A program made the position numbers and the translations under genes. 64,000 bases of DNA from Nectonema munidae. Its lineage: Eukaryota > Nematomorpha > Nectonematoida > Nectonematidae. The first letter of the stretch is position 1. Every line of letters starts with the position of its first letter. Below, piece by piece: positions 11,041 to 22,560 of the stretch. Under the pieces are notes generated by a model. It did not search any database, was not told the DNA's origin, and worked only from the letters and a program-made list of their open reading frames with translations. The stretch is taken from contig JAUIRK010000915.1 of NCBI GenBank assembly GCA_030549495.1, positions 186,001-250,000 of the forward strand, given 5' to 3'.

Positions 11041-12630
11041 GTAAAATAACTATCTTTAGATGAATAAAATTTAATTTTTTAATTTTCTTTTTTTCTAAAA
11101 TCAATTAAAATATATAAATCTTCCTTTTTAAACAGATTTGCTTCATATGTCCATGGTTTAAGAAAAAAGACCAAATTAAAAACACATTTATTTTTTACAA
11201 TATTGTAATAAAATTTTTTTGTTTGTTAAATATCATTTAAAAAGTTTGAATTTTGATATTGAAGGAAATAAAAAAAATTGGCCTCTTGTAAGTTTTCTAG
11301 CTTCAGCATAGTTTTTCCTAACATTTTTGATGATTTGCACCCTTTTCAAATAAAAATTTTTTCAAAGTGTTCCCAAAAAATTCTGATTGATATATAGTTA
11401 CAACTAATTCAATTTTTATATATTTTAATGTTTGTATAGATATTTGTGAATGATTACGAGTGTTGTTTGATAAAATAGCGTTTCTCAAGTGATAATAATG
11501 AAACGCCTGTTGTGTACAGGCTTTGTATGTTATCAAAATGTCTGAAGTTTTGATTCTACTTTGGTCAGCATAGAAAAGGCAAAATCATATAAAAGATTAC
11601 TTTCACAATCATACCCAGGTTCATTGTTAAGGTGAGGAGCAAGATGGGACTGAGCAAAGTGGCCTAGCCATCTTTAATGGAGCCCTATGAGGATACTAAT
11701 TTTCCAGGTCCTAAAAATTTCAAATAACACTTCAAAATGCCCGAAGCTTAATAACACAGGTATATAGGTACGAAAAATTGGAATATAAATGGCAGCAAAC
11801 CATTATTACATTACCATTTAAGTCTAAATCTTATGGATAAAATTTTTATTAATGATATTACAAATAAATTCTGCCACCCCCCCCCCCCCTCCCCTCTTCG
11901 TATGCCAATGACGGAACCCCTCAGCGGATTTATTTTGCCCCCTGAAACCCCCTTGAAATATGTAAATGTATACATTTTTATATTGGCCAGGCCTCGTTAA
12001 AATCAGTCCCCCGTTCTCTGTACTTAAAGTCTGGCAAAGGGTTTATTAGACCTTCAGATCGTAACAGAGATGGTAAAATATGGGCTCGCGTACTGTTTAG
12101 TAGTGAGAAAAAGAATTTCTAAAAAATTCCGTCCTGCTATTTACGTTGTTTACATAAATAAGCGTTTCCTTTGAAAGTTCGCTCACCAATTTTCCTACAT
12201 GCGTTTGAATTGAAAAACGTACGCCTTTCAGCCATCTAACTCAGAATGTTCAAGGATCTTCTCTGTTTTCACACTCTTTTGCCACATGTGATAGACATGT
12301 TTATACATCACATATCAATGTCAAATTAAAGACTCACTATCTGCTATCAAAGTGTTTTTTTACATGAAGCATGTATACAATGTGTATCTTTTGGGCGTAT
12401 ATGCCATATAGTGCATACACACACACACATATATATAAACAAAACAACAAAAGAAAAGAACCTTAATTATATCTCATATAAATTTTATATGCTTACTCTC
12501 CCTCTCTCAATTTCAAACACTTGATGTTATCATAATTTCGACGTTATCTTTTTGTTTCACATGCTACCTTCTTTATCCAAAGTTGTTGTTTATAAGCTGT
12601 ATAGTGTGTGTGACGGTATATATATATATA
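11040..12630. other. Interval without a supported gene
   Basis: Holds a poly-C run at about 11877-11890 and a (CA)n/(TA)n microsatellite at 12417-12440. Segments near 11650 (GGCCTAGCCA) and 11985 (TGGCCAGGCC) could be ends of another MITE, but no duplication supports this. No exon was called. Confidence 0.4.
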
Positions 12631-12639
12631 GCAAAAGCA

Positions 12640-12790
12640 TGTTACATGTAAAATATGGTGGAGTGTTTTCATCGAGAGCGCACACTGCGACGCTTGTATC
12701 AACTATGAGGAAGGTAGGCTTTGATGGGGGATCGAACCCAAGACCTTGAGTTATCGAAAGCCAGTATCTAACCAACCTTACTCACTAGCT
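12640..12790 (-). mobile_element. tRNA-derived SINE, copy 2
   Basis: Minus-strand head AAGGTTGGTTAGATACTGG (A-box region) and GGGTTCGATCCCC (B box), then body CTCATAGTTGATACAAGC and TCGATGAAAACACTCC, matching copy 1 at 8965-9118. Its 5' end abuts the MITE that starts at 12792; that MITE's left TSD lies in the last bases of the SINE, so the MITE probably landed beside or in it. Confidence 0.75.
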
Positions 12791-12791
12791 A

Positions 12792-13271
12792 CAGTGGCGT
12801 AGCCAAAAAATGGAAGTTGGGGGGCATGCAAGGAATTTAGGGGGGCAAGCATATTGGAAATAAAATAAGAACTTTAATTAAGTAGTAAAAACAATTTTCA
12901 CTTATATGGTCTTAATTATTATGAAATTTCCTCTACATTCATTTAGGGTGTTTTTTATGAGAGAGAAAAAAGCATATTTTAGATTTTAAAGTTCAAAGAC
13001 TTTGAAAAACTAAAAAGTTTCGTGTCGTAATAAGTTTACAAAAAGCAAGTAATCTAAGATTCATCTTAAAGAACATTATAAAATGAACTTTTATTTTGCT
13101 AATAAAAACAATAATTATTAACTTTTTTTAACTTTATTTTAAAAAAGTTGAATTTTTCTAGACTTTTTAGCAGAATCCTTCAAAAAGGGGCAGAAAAGGT
13201 ATTTGGGAGGGCAGAAAAGGTATTTGAAGGGGGGGCACTGCCCCCCTTGTCCCCCTCTGGCTACGCCCCTG
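12792..13271. mobile_element. CAGTGGCGTAGCCA MITE, long copy (480 bp)
   Basis: Starts CAGTGGCGTAGCC and ends GGCTACGCCCCTG. Flanking octamers ACTAGCTA (12784-12791) and ACTTCCTA (13272-13279) agree at 6 of 8 positions. The outer ~80 bp on each side match the 158-159 bp copies at 7890 and 51757. The extra ~320 bp in the middle is A+T-rich, so the short copies look like internal deletion derivatives. The subterminal AAAAGGTATTTG block is doubled at 13194-13230. Confidence 0.85.
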
Positions 13272-13511
13272 ACTTCCTATCTTTTAAAATAAGATATTAT
13301 TATACATTAGATCTCATATAACTGGCTAAAAAGTCATAATTTATTTGATAGCAATAAAAAAAATTGCTATTTAAATATGTAAAAAATCCAGTTTTTATGT
13401 AGAGACGTATCCAAGCGGTCAGAAAAATCCTTCGTCGAAAAATTTTGGGCACCTAACACAAAATAATCTAGCTATAAAAATTTTTGGACATCTAAAAATG
13501 CCTCTTTTCAG

Positions 13512-13594
13512 GTTCCCATTTCTGGCTACTTTTTAGCGAGAGTGAGGAAGTTCCTTTTCTCGGTTTATCAACAAAATATTGTTCAGAGAAGAAG
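13512..13594 (+). CDS. Well-bounded orphan exon (tentative gene A)
   Basis: Acceptor CCTCTTTTCAG ends at 13511 and donor GAAG|GTAAGT starts at 13595; both are near consensus. The 83-nt segment is open in two frames: VPISGYFLARVRKFLFSVYQ... (phase 0 in, 2 out) and SHFWLLFSESEEVPFLGLST... (phase 1 in, 0 out). In the first frame the outgoing phase fits the terminal exon at 15502 and the incoming phase fits the donor at 6043. No family was recognised. Splice sites are seen; membership of gene A is inferred. Confidence 0.45.
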
Positions 13595-13772
13595 GTAAGT
13601 TCCTCATCCTCCTTTTACTGATACCCAGGGCATAAAAAATCTTTCTAACAATTCTTGAAACCTTATGAAAAGGTTTCCAGTAAATTTTTCACCAATCAAA
13701 TTTGCTTCGCCTGTTGAGGTATTTACTAGGAGCAACTATGATTTTAAGTGTCTACTAGTCTACACCTACAAT

Positions 13773-14090
13773 CAGTGGCGTATTCAGGAGGGGGAGGGGG
13801 AGGGAGGGGGATTGAGCGATAGCCCCATTTTCTTAAAATGAAGTATCGATCATTTACATTTGTTTGTTTTCCAGTTTATTTGAAATAGTTATTTTATGTG
13901 AATTACCTTGTCCAGCTTCTTAATAATACCAACTTATAATAAACCTCCCCCCCTCTCTTTAAAATTTTTATACCTCCCCTCCCCCTAAAATAATTTTATA
14001 AATACGCTACACCCTCCCCCCTTCTTAGTAACTTTTTTTATCATTCAATAGTTTTTTTATTAAATCAATACCCCCCCCCCCCCACTGCAT
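13773..14090. mobile_element. Possible hAT-like MITE with G-rich ends
   Basis: CAGTGGCGTATTCAGGAGGGG at 13773 is a MITE-like end, and CCCCCCACTG near 14086 could be its inverted partner. Internal ATACGCTACACCCTCCCCCC at about 14002 is a second inverted match. The flanking octamers do not match, so the boundaries are unsure and two elements may overlap. Confidence 0.3.
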
Positions 14091-14696
14091 ATTAAAAAGT
14101 TAATTAAGATAAAGCAAAATACATCAAAGCCCAAAATAATGGTATGCCAAAAATTTATGTGGAAACTCAATCGTGTCCGTTTACCAGGTCCGAACAGTAT
14201 TCAAGTAAGCACAGCTATATAAGATATAGGAGAAGAAGAGGTTACACAAGGATGAAAGTTTCGCAATAACAATTTAAATTCTAGAAGTTGTCTTGAATTA
14301 TTGTCATTATGGTACAAACATTATACTTTATCAAATCTTTGATCAAATTTGTATTTCAAATGCCTACAAGTGAGACTCTTCATAGAACAAATATCAACAA
14401 AAATCTCTAATAGTGAAAAGAACAGTAAAGTTCATTCCCCACTATACGCTTAGATGTCGCGGTTTTCCGTGAGTGTCCGGTTTTGCAGTCGCTTAGCAAC
14501 GGAATCCCATGGGATATATACGAATTCCTATTTTTCATACGCTAATTTATATGTCAAAAAAGGAATTTGTAAAAATTTAGCAAAACATGTGATTGTTTAT
14601 CTTTTTTAGTATAAAAACGCATCTTTTACCTTCAAAGTATTTTTTATGTTAATTATTTTGGTTAGAAAAACAAAATTTTGTTCTTCACTAATTTTA

Positions 14697-14827
14697 ACCC
14701 ATTTACGACCAATGTTCCTATTTTGGAACATAAGTAATTTCATCTTCGTCTGCTTTTTTTAATGACTTTGAATATAAATCGTCTGCGTTTTTTAGATATC
14801 GTCTGCTTTGCTTGGTCTTAAATGGGT
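14697..14827. mobile_element. ACCCATTTA MITE, copy 1 (131 bp)
   Basis: Inverted ends ACCCATTTACGACC and, read inward from the right, ACCCATTTAAGACC (13 of 14). The interior has three GTCTGC words (TTCGTCTGCTTTT, ATCGTCTGCGTTT, ATCGTCTGCTTTG). Flanks are TTA on the left and TAT on the right, compatible with a TA duplication (Tc1/mariner type) or a mutated TTAA (piggyBac type). A second copy is at 52276-52389. Confidence 0.8.
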
Positions 14828-14829
14828 TA

Positions 14830-15500
14830 TAATTTTTGTTGTAAAAATCTGGCAATCATTTTTCCGAGAGAGTTTAGATATATCATCTATCTATTCCTGA
14901 AAGGTTTCGCAATAAAATGATTTTATCCCAATTAAGAAAACTTATTCAACTAATAATGCGTTGATTTGATGAAAAAACTTGGAAATGTTTCCCTTACAAA
15001 CAAAAGCCTTGAGAACTGGGAAGAGGGCGATTTGTGTTCGCTCGTACACGTCATTAAGTCTGGCTGAAGTTAATACAAAGGAAAGAGCTTACTCTTTCGT
15101 TTTGTGGGAGTCGTAATGGAAGGATATCGCGGCATAGGAAATCTGCCCTTACATAGAAGGTACGGGGTGGGTGTTGAAGTAGTAGAAAAGTGAGCTAGCT
15201 AGAGACCAGGCGATGATCATTAAAAGCACGCGGATTATTTTACATTGTATTACAAGGATGATGATGTTAATGCAAATAACTACACTCAAATGGTGGTGCA
15301 AGCTTTTTCCACAAAGTCATGTCATAATGAAACCGCGTTTTTGTTTATTTTAGTAGAAAAAAAACCACGCTGTATGGAAAGAAATGAGCGTTATGAAAAC
15401 ATGGAAATCATTTCTGCGCCTCCCTATTAGGAAAATGGCGCGTGTATACGTGTGTGTGTCTCCGTGTATGTGTGTGTATTACTACAATGTGTATTTCAAA
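14830..15500. other. Interval upstream of the Cys-rich terminal exon
   Basis: From about 15000 the base composition is less A+T-rich. ATG at 15117 opens 25 codons (MEGYRGIGNLPLHR...) with a possible donor AG|GTACGG. A frame at 15245-15430 is also open. Neither could be tied to another exon by phase, so no gene is called. A (TG)n-rich tract lies at 15437-15480. Confidence 0.3.
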
Positions 15501-15501
15501 G

Positions 15502-15643
15502 TTTAAGAATATGTAGTAGCAAGAAGCACTCCAAGATCTCCTTTCAATACACACACAATGGGATAACGCGTAAATATTGTGTAGATGAACCTGAAGGAGA
15601 CGAATATGAGTGCCTAAAAGCTGTTTTTACTCCAACTTGCTGA
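15502..15643 (+). CDS. Candidate terminal exon, cysteine-containing C-terminus (tentative gene A)
   Basis: After a TG-rich tract an acceptor (TATTTCAAAG, ending 15501) opens a frame running to TGA at 15641-15643. It encodes about 46 residues with four cysteines (RICSS, KYCVD, YECLK, TPTC) and an acidic DEPEGDEYE stretch; the last residue is cysteine. An AATAAA lies 85 bp downstream. The incoming phase (two bases from the previous exon) matches the exon at 13512-13594. The pattern suggests a small secreted protein, but no family was recognised and the acceptor could be one of two AGs slightly downstream. Confidence 0.35.
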
Positions 15644-15727
15644 ATGTCGGCTAAGGGGGCATATACGAGAGAGCAGGAGAGAATCTCTATGTGTGCGTCA
15701 AAACGCAACAAATGAAAGAATTCTCTT

Positions 15728-15733
15728 AATAAA
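15728..15733 (+). terminator. AATAAA polyadenylation signal for tentative gene A
   Basis: AATAAA 85 bp after the stop of the candidate terminal exon. The hexamer is common in A+T-rich DNA, so position is the only support. Confidence 0.35.
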
Positions 15734-15739
15734 AAACAG

Positions 15740-16980
15740 TGGTGAAGAAATGTCCTTTCGAAAAGAAGGAGTCCATCTCTTTCTTAAACCGCACTCATCC
15801 TTACGTTGAAATGAACGATATTATTGGATCAATTCCCTAAAGATACGTGAAAATTGGTTTGCTCAACAAATATATTTGACGCCAAATTTTTACAATTAGT
15901 AATCTTCTCTTCTTAAAACCCGACGTCCATGCAAACTCTTTGAATAAAAAAGTGTTAAATTATGTTTTAGTTTTAATCAATCAAATTACAATAGAATCCA
16001 ACCAATTATTTCGAATACATTTTTTACTATTTCCAATGGACTGTGAAAGATCTCAAATATAATTGGGTGGAAAAACTCATATGTAGCTTAGGAGACATTT
16101 TTTCATTTTCATTAAATTGTTCCAATATTTTACATAGTCGGAAATTTCTCCCTATATATAAGCATATTTTAGCTCTCTCTGTTCTAACGTATCTTGACTT
16201 TTTTTTCAAAATACAAGACATTCCTTTTTCTTAATTCTCATTTAACTTAAAAAATATAATTTTATTATTTTGCTCATTTTAAATAATATTTTTAAGTAAA
16301 AGTTCAGCAAATATTTTTCATAAGTCAAAGAATTTTTAAAACCATGAGTTAAACGATATATAAATCACATATTAAATGAAAGAAAAAGAATACAGATGAT
16401 TTATGCGAACAAAAAGAAAAAGTATAAGCGTCATTTTACCATTTTTAATGTACAGAAAATCAGCAATCGATATCTCATTCGGAATTCACTCTCTATGTTT
16501 CTCAACTAATACCTTTTTTGCATTTGATAGTTTGCTTTTTGAATACATCTATATCCTTTTCTGTTTCAGACTTTTTACAGGAAGAAACCTGAAGGTACCG
16601 AAAGTTATAGAAATTTTTACTAAAAAGATCAAAAAACATGTATAGAATCGTTAAATATCTGTATAGAAAAATTATTAAAATAAACTATTGAAAGATAAAA
16701 TCTTAGCGGAGGAAACTGGAAGATACCAAAAGATAAAATTTGTTTTGTCATAAGATTTTTTCAATCTTTTTTGATATTTTTAGTTTTTTTCAAAACATTC
16801 GATACCGATTTCACAGATTTGTTTTGTCTTGGGAGTATTTAAATATTTTTTTTATTTTCTTACTAAAAATTGCAATATGAGAAAAATTAACCTCATAACG
16901 CCATAACACAAACACACACAAACTCAGTCACATCTGTTACACACATCACCAGATATTTAATATCTCCATATCTTCTTGTA
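15740..16980. other. A+T-rich interval with no recognised feature
   Basis: Open frames at 16043-16234 (+) and 16403-16645 (+) have no recognisable motif and A/T-driven composition. A short CA-rich tract is at 16905-16920. Confidence 0.4.
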
Positions 16981-16984
16981 TTTT

Positions 16985-17640
16985 TCCGTCATGGTTTAAG
17001 CTCACAAAAGTTTTGCTTATTTCAAAGGCTATTAAAAATTTTGATGATATCAACTCTTATAAACCAATAAGTATAACTTCATGCTTTTGTAAAATATTTG
17101 AAAAAATAATATTAACTAATCTTATTGAAATTTTTGATAAATTCAACCATTTATCTTCAAATCAACTTCGTTTTGTACAAATCGCTCAAGACAAAATGCT
17201 CTTTTTACTCTTGTAAATCAAATTACTCAAGCTACATTAGCCATAACCCTAACCCTAAACCTTTCAACTCAGTGGTGATCTCAAGGTGTTATTGCACGCA
17301 CTTTATCGATATGGCTTTTGATTGAATTTCTCCTTTTCTTTATTTTCGTCCAAATTATGTTTGTTATCACAGTTCTTCCCCCTCATTCCATATGTTACTT
17401 TGGGTGTCCCTCACGGATCAATACTTTGTTCGATATTTTTATCAATGACTTCAATAATTATAAATCTTTCTTTTTTCTTCACTCTGATGGTATCGTGATG
17501 AAAATTTCATGTTTTTAAAGGTTGATAAAGTTGATGTTCATTTAAAATCGATTAATGATTGGTGGCTTAATAGACTTCCTTTATATATTTCAAAATGTTG
17601 TGCATGTTTTTTACTAATAAAGTATTAAAGGTATTTGTCC
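16985..17640 (+). pseudogene. LINE reverse transcriptase relic (CR1/Jockey-like)
   Basis: At 17013 the frame reads SYKPISITSCFCKIFEKIIL, the conserved fingers block of non-LTR reverse transcriptases (NYRPISLTS...KIFE). It continues NLIEIFDKFNHLSSNQLRF. Further on are a GVPxGS-like stretch (TLGVPHGSILC..., about 17400), FINDFNNYKSFFFLHSDGIV where HSDG takes the place of the catalytic xADD box, and LKSINDWWLNRLPLYISKC (about 17540). Several frame changes separate them. Endonuclease and 3' end are not seen, so this is a fragment. Confidence 0.75.
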
Positions 17641-17769
17641 CCTAGAAATGAATGGCCAAACTTTACATCAGGTTTTCCAAGTACGCTATTGGGAGGTTGT
17701 ATACTTGTTAGTAATCTTAATGGAAAAGTCATGTACACATAATTACCAAATTGTCTCATCTATATGGAA

Positions 17770-19578
17770 TTTTGTTTAAGTATAGGTTATACTTTGTCAG
17801 AGAACATTTGTTTTATGCTAACATTCTTTGATACAACTCTGATAAACATCATCTAATTACGCTCCAGTCACAATAAAAGAAATTTCTCAAATTTGTAAAA
17901 TCTCTGTCTGCAAATTTTTTTATTTCTTGATCAAGTTGCGAAATATTACATGTGTACTTTTGCTTCCAAAATATATTATTTGATGCTTTAGTACTTTCCA
18001 AATACAGCTTTGCCTACGCATTTTACTAGATATAAAGATGCCCCGCATTTGCGATATTTTGGACCTAAAACAACATTCAGTAAATTTGTGGTCGACAGCA
18101 TAAAACCCTTTAATTTTTTTCTATTTTATCTAAAGAATTCTACCCACAAAAAAAATTAACCTTGAAGATAGGCATTAAGGTGAATTAGGCCTTAGGATTG
18201 AAACTTGAATTATATTTGTGTATATGTGTAAATATTATTTTTATAACAATTTTTATTATTTAACTTTATGTTAAAGTTAGTTTATTGAGTTTATGTGTAT
18301 TTGTTGATTTTACTGTAACTTATATGTTTATCGTTATTTTTGTTTAGAGCGGAATAATTCGATGGTAATTTTCACTACTCTTTGGCATTTTTTTTAAAAA
18401 TCTTCTTTTTTTGTATGTTTTTTTTTATAATTCATCAAATTATAAAAAAATAAATTAATTAAAAAAAAAATTAAATTTTTGCATGTGTATTATTATATTT
18501 TTTTATCATTTAAGCAAACTTTCTTCTTTTTCTAAAAAGAAGATTACATTCAACTTGGCTTTATAGTTTCTGAATAAAATGTTTAATCTCTCCTTACAAA
18601 AATATTTTTGCGACACAATAAAAGGTTACAGCTCACTGTTTGGTAGATACTGGTTTGGTGCAAGTGATCATCCCTCACTGTTTGACAGATTCCAAAAGAA
18701 CTACATGGTGCTCTTCAAAGCATAAGGATTCGAAGCAACTCAATTGCGAAAACACCTCCAATGAAAGGACTTACTTAGAGAAAGTGAATAAAATGTGAAA
18801 TTTAGGGTGAAAATTGATGAACTAATGGGAGAGTATTGGAAAAATGGTTTACTTGAGGCATGCTTAGCTTTGAAAAAGGAATGACTACCTCTTTTCATTA
18901 AAATGTCCTTTCTGCAAAAATATTCTCAAGGTTGAATTCAATAAATTTACTCTACTTTGTTCACAAAAGAATAATATGCACGTAGACGCAAAACCACCGA
19001 CACATGTTTCGTCCGTCTTCATAATTAAACTGTTGTGATTGGTGGATGAGAATATTTACAGAATTAAAAATTTTCATACCTCCGAGGTTTTCTCTTCTTT
19101 CGAGGCGCATAAAGACAATTGCATTATTGGAAATATGCATTGCGATACTTTACAAAGTTTTCAATGAAGCTTGAAAAAATTATGCAAGTCTAATTATGTT
19201 TAATTTCTTCCACTCATCATTAAATATATTTTATGTGCAAGAAACAAAATAATAATTAACTCATTGTTTTCCGATATACCATGAATACGCTTTTACCATT
19301 TTTAAAGTGTCTTTTGTTAGATTCCACTTAAAATGATGAATGATTCATCTTTGAATTAAATATATCATACTTACACTTCCACCAACGTAATTGTTGTCAC
19401 GTAGAATGCTATCCTATTTTATGATGGTTCTCTTTTGATATGCTCTTTTAGGCCTAATGTATTTCAACATATATTATTCATTTAAAAAGTTGTGGTCTTT
19501 TTTGTCACATCCTTTTTGTGAAAGGAGTACACAAACTCTTTGATCTGAGTGGATAAACAATTTTTTAATATTTTATTC
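17770..19578. other. Interval without a supported gene
   Basis: A+T-rich. A near-duplicate TCACTGTTTGG / TCACTGTTTGACAGATTC pair lies at about 18630-18690. A minus-strand microexon-like segment near 19378-19412 ends in a strong donor but is too short to call. No terminal repeats were found. Confidence 0.35.
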
Positions 19579-19586
19579 GTTTAAAT

Positions 19587-20068
19587 CATTGGTTCACAAA
19601 CTGTGGGCCATAAAGCAAAATTTAAGGGGCCATAATCTGACGCTATGCATAAATAAAACCTACGCATGACATACGTTGTGCTTTAAGTGAAACAAAACCA
19701 AGAATCAAGAAGCTTGTCGATAATAATCTGCAACATCCCCCTTCACACTGAGTTGAATTGTCTCCCCAACTAGAACACTTAATTGTTACAATGTTATCAA
19801 ATTTGTAAGATTCAAGGATTAAATCACATAGCGTAGGATTAATAAACTTTTTCCATCCAGTGGATTTTCTATGTTTCCTTATTCTTTTTTTGCTTATTCT
19901 TGAAACACCTTTTAGCAAAATGCCCTTTTTAATTAATCTTATGATTATAATTGTTAGATGCTAGTAGACAGTCACGATATTCACCCGCTATGATTGTTGT
20001 GGGGACCATATAGACAAGGATCATGTATGAAAAGTGGATAACGATCAGAAAAAATTTGGGAACCACTG
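19587..20068. mobile_element. hAT MITE, CATTGGTTCACAAACTG type (482 bp)
   Basis: Left end CATTGGTTCACAAACTG and right end (read inward) CAGTGGTTCCCAAATTT are inverted repeats. A perfect 8-bp duplication GTTTAAAT flanks it (19579-19586 and 20069-20076). The 91-codon minus-strand frame inside (19643-19918) has no transposase motif and is taken as chance. Confidence 0.9.
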
Positions 20069-20329
20069 GTTTAAATCAATCAAATTTATTTTTTAAAGAT
20101 TTCTTGAATAAATTATGACTACTCAAATGAACTGCGCAAAAATTTCGCTTCTGATTGGCCAAAATTATTTTCAACCATTTTTCTATATATTCGTTTTAGT
20201 ATAGGATTTTCACATCCTTTTAGTTCTTTTTTATTTTAAATTCTCATTTTTTAATTTAAATTTGTCTTTTTAAATCATTTTAAGTAAGTCAGTTTTTACG
20301 AACGACCAGCATAGAAGTAGCAGCTTCAA

Positions 20330-21424
20330 GTCAAAAGAACTATCCCCTCCTCCAAACCGCGACAAAGCTACACTTAGTTACAAAGCATCTATATTTTATA
20401 CTAACTCTAACTAACTTTTCTCCAAAATGCCCGAGCTTTCTTTAGTGATTGAAAAAACCAACTGTGAATTAATCTTTATTACTGAGGTACTTCCCAAAAA
20501 TTCTGGCTTAGCTTCAACAGACTCTTCCGTATACACTTTGTTTGGTTTTTCCGTCCAAAACAATTTTGACAAGGTAACAGATACTACTTCAAAAATTAGT
20601 GGCATTTTGCCTTCTTTAAACCTTTTTTGAAAGTTAGAAAAGTTCTAACTGAATACTTGGTTCTTGAAATGGGAAGGAATGGCAAAAACTTTATTTTCTG
20701 TTATGTCTATACAGGAGTCTTCTGTTAATTTATCCTCTTCGATTCAAAAAATACTTGATCTTGTTTCTTGTTTTTAGACTTATTCCCAAATCTACCAATT
20801 TGATACCTCATATTATATCAAATCGTCGGCTTTTATAAGATGCAAACTTAAGGTCCACCCTGCAAATTATCATTAAATGAGAGAAATCCTCTTTAATGTA
20901 AAGTGGAACCTATACAATGACTGTACGTTATCAGAGTTTTATCATTTTTATTTATGAATACCGTCAATGGAGTTGTCGTTCAATATTTAGCTTTAATAGA
21001 AAAAAAAGAAAAAAATCCATATATGACTTCAACCTTTCATACATACAAAAAAAGCTTTTTGAAACATACATGGACTTTAAAGATCCTTTAATATTGTAGT
21101 AATTCAAAAATATATCAAACAAGCTAAGACAAGAAATAAGAAAAGAAGTCTTTTGAAAAAATCATTCTCATAATAAAAAAGATCAATCCCAAAAAATTTT
21201 GGAGTTATATAAATGCTTTAAAAAAATAAGTCTAAGTTTAAAAACTATAGGCGATAAAGAGGGAAACTGCCTAAATTCTGACATTGAAATTGGTGAAACA
21301 CTCAATCAATAATTTTCTTCTGTTTTCACAGACCTTCAAATACACCCACCAAAAGTCATACGCGAGTTGCATTATTATCGGCGAATGAAAGACTTTGTAA
21401 TCAGTGAGAAGTCTGCACTCTTAA
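20330..21424 (+). pseudogene. LINE relic, 5' part (endonuclease and linker), split by a TTAA element
   Basis: FYTNSN and KMPELSLVIEKTNCELIFIT then EVLPKNSGLAS (20427-20630) match the start of an APE-type endonuclease (N-S-L-x-KL-EL ... IxxITE). Near 21190-21330 come PKKFWSYINALKK and, in shifted frames, a NNFFSSVFT-like stretch typical of the segment just before the RT domain, ending VISEKSALL at 21421. The reading resumes at 25562 with LSSLGV, so both pieces belong to one CR1/Jockey-like element interrupted at 21421-25561. Many stops and frame shifts. Confidence 0.7.
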
Positions 21425-21539
21425 CCCTATTAGTGGTGGGCAAAATTTGTCCGCTCAAGTGCTGGTGGGGGGGGGGGGGGTAAAGTGCCCCCCTATTTTT
21501 ATCAGAGATTAATAAGTTTTTATAAATATTTTTAATGTT

Positions 21540-22560
21540 ACATATATATTTCAACGATGCTGAATTCAGTGGTGATGACCATTTTTTATCAAAATCAATC
21601 AAACCTGTCAAAAAATTGATTTATATTTGACAGCTCATCTCAAAAAGGAACTATTTATCTAAATAAGTATATAAAGTTTTTTACACATGTATACCAATTT
21701 TCAAATATGCTGAATTCAGTGGTGATATTCATTTTTTATGAAAATCAATCAAACCTGACAAAAAATTGATCTAAATGTGACAGCTCATCTCAAAAAAGAA
21801 ACTTTTTATCTAAATAATTATATAAAGTTTTTTACACATGTATACCCATTTTCAAGTAAGCTGAATTCAGTGGTGATATTTATTTTTTATGAAAATCAAT
21901 CAAACCTGTCAAAAAATTGATCTAAATGTGACAGCTCATCTCAAAAAGGAACTTTTTATCTAAATAAGTATATAAAGTTTTTTACACATATATACCCATT
22001 TTCAAATATGCTGAATTCAGTGGTGATATTCATTTTTTATGAAAATCAATTAAACCTGTCAAAAAATTGATCTAAATGTGACAGCTCATCTCAAAAAGGA
22101 ACTTTTTATCTAAATAAGTATATAAAGTTTTTTACACATGTATACCCATTTTCAAATATGCTGAATTCAGTGGTGATATTCATTTTTTATGAAAATCATT
22201 CAAACCTGTCAAAAAAGTGATTTACATATGACAACTCATCTCAAAAAAGAAACTTTTTATCTAAATAATTATATAATGTTTTTTACACACATATACCCAT
22301 TTTCAAGTAGGCTGTGTTTACTGGTTATATTCCTTTTTTTTTTTATAAAAAATTAGTCAAACCTGACAAAATAATTTAAATATTACAGCCCATGTCAAAA
22401 TTAAAATTTTGATTCTTTTAAAGTTTTTTATACATTTCAAGTATGCAGAATTTAATGGTGATGTTCATTTTTTTATGAAATCAATAAAACCTGTCAAAAA
22501 ATCGATTAAACCTGTAAATCAATGTCAAATATATAAACATAAAAATAACTTCTACTTGCA
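21540..22560 (+). repeat. Tandem array 1 in T1, ~150-bp units
   Basis: Anchored on GCTGAATTCAGTGGTGAT and its variants, units begin at 21559, 21709, 21860, 22010, 22160, 22311 and 22445. Spacings are 150, 151, 150, 150, 151 and 134 bp. The first five are very similar; the last two are diverged and partly deleted. Each unit contains AACCTGTCAAAAAATTGAT, GACAGCTCATCTCAAAAA and TATAAAGTTTTTTACACAT. No coding potential. Confidence 0.95.

Noticed and set aside
17238-17257. Two CCCTAA units, telomere-like
   Set aside because: Only two units, inside a decayed LINE; too short to indicate an interstitial telomere or a chromosome end.
19378-19412. Minus-strand microexon ending in AGT|GTAAGTAT
   Set aside because: Strong donor but weak acceptors, about 35 nt, two open frames and no partner exon.
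19643-19918. 91-codon minus-strand gene
   Set aside because: Lies wholly inside a MITE with a perfect TSD and has no recognisable domain.
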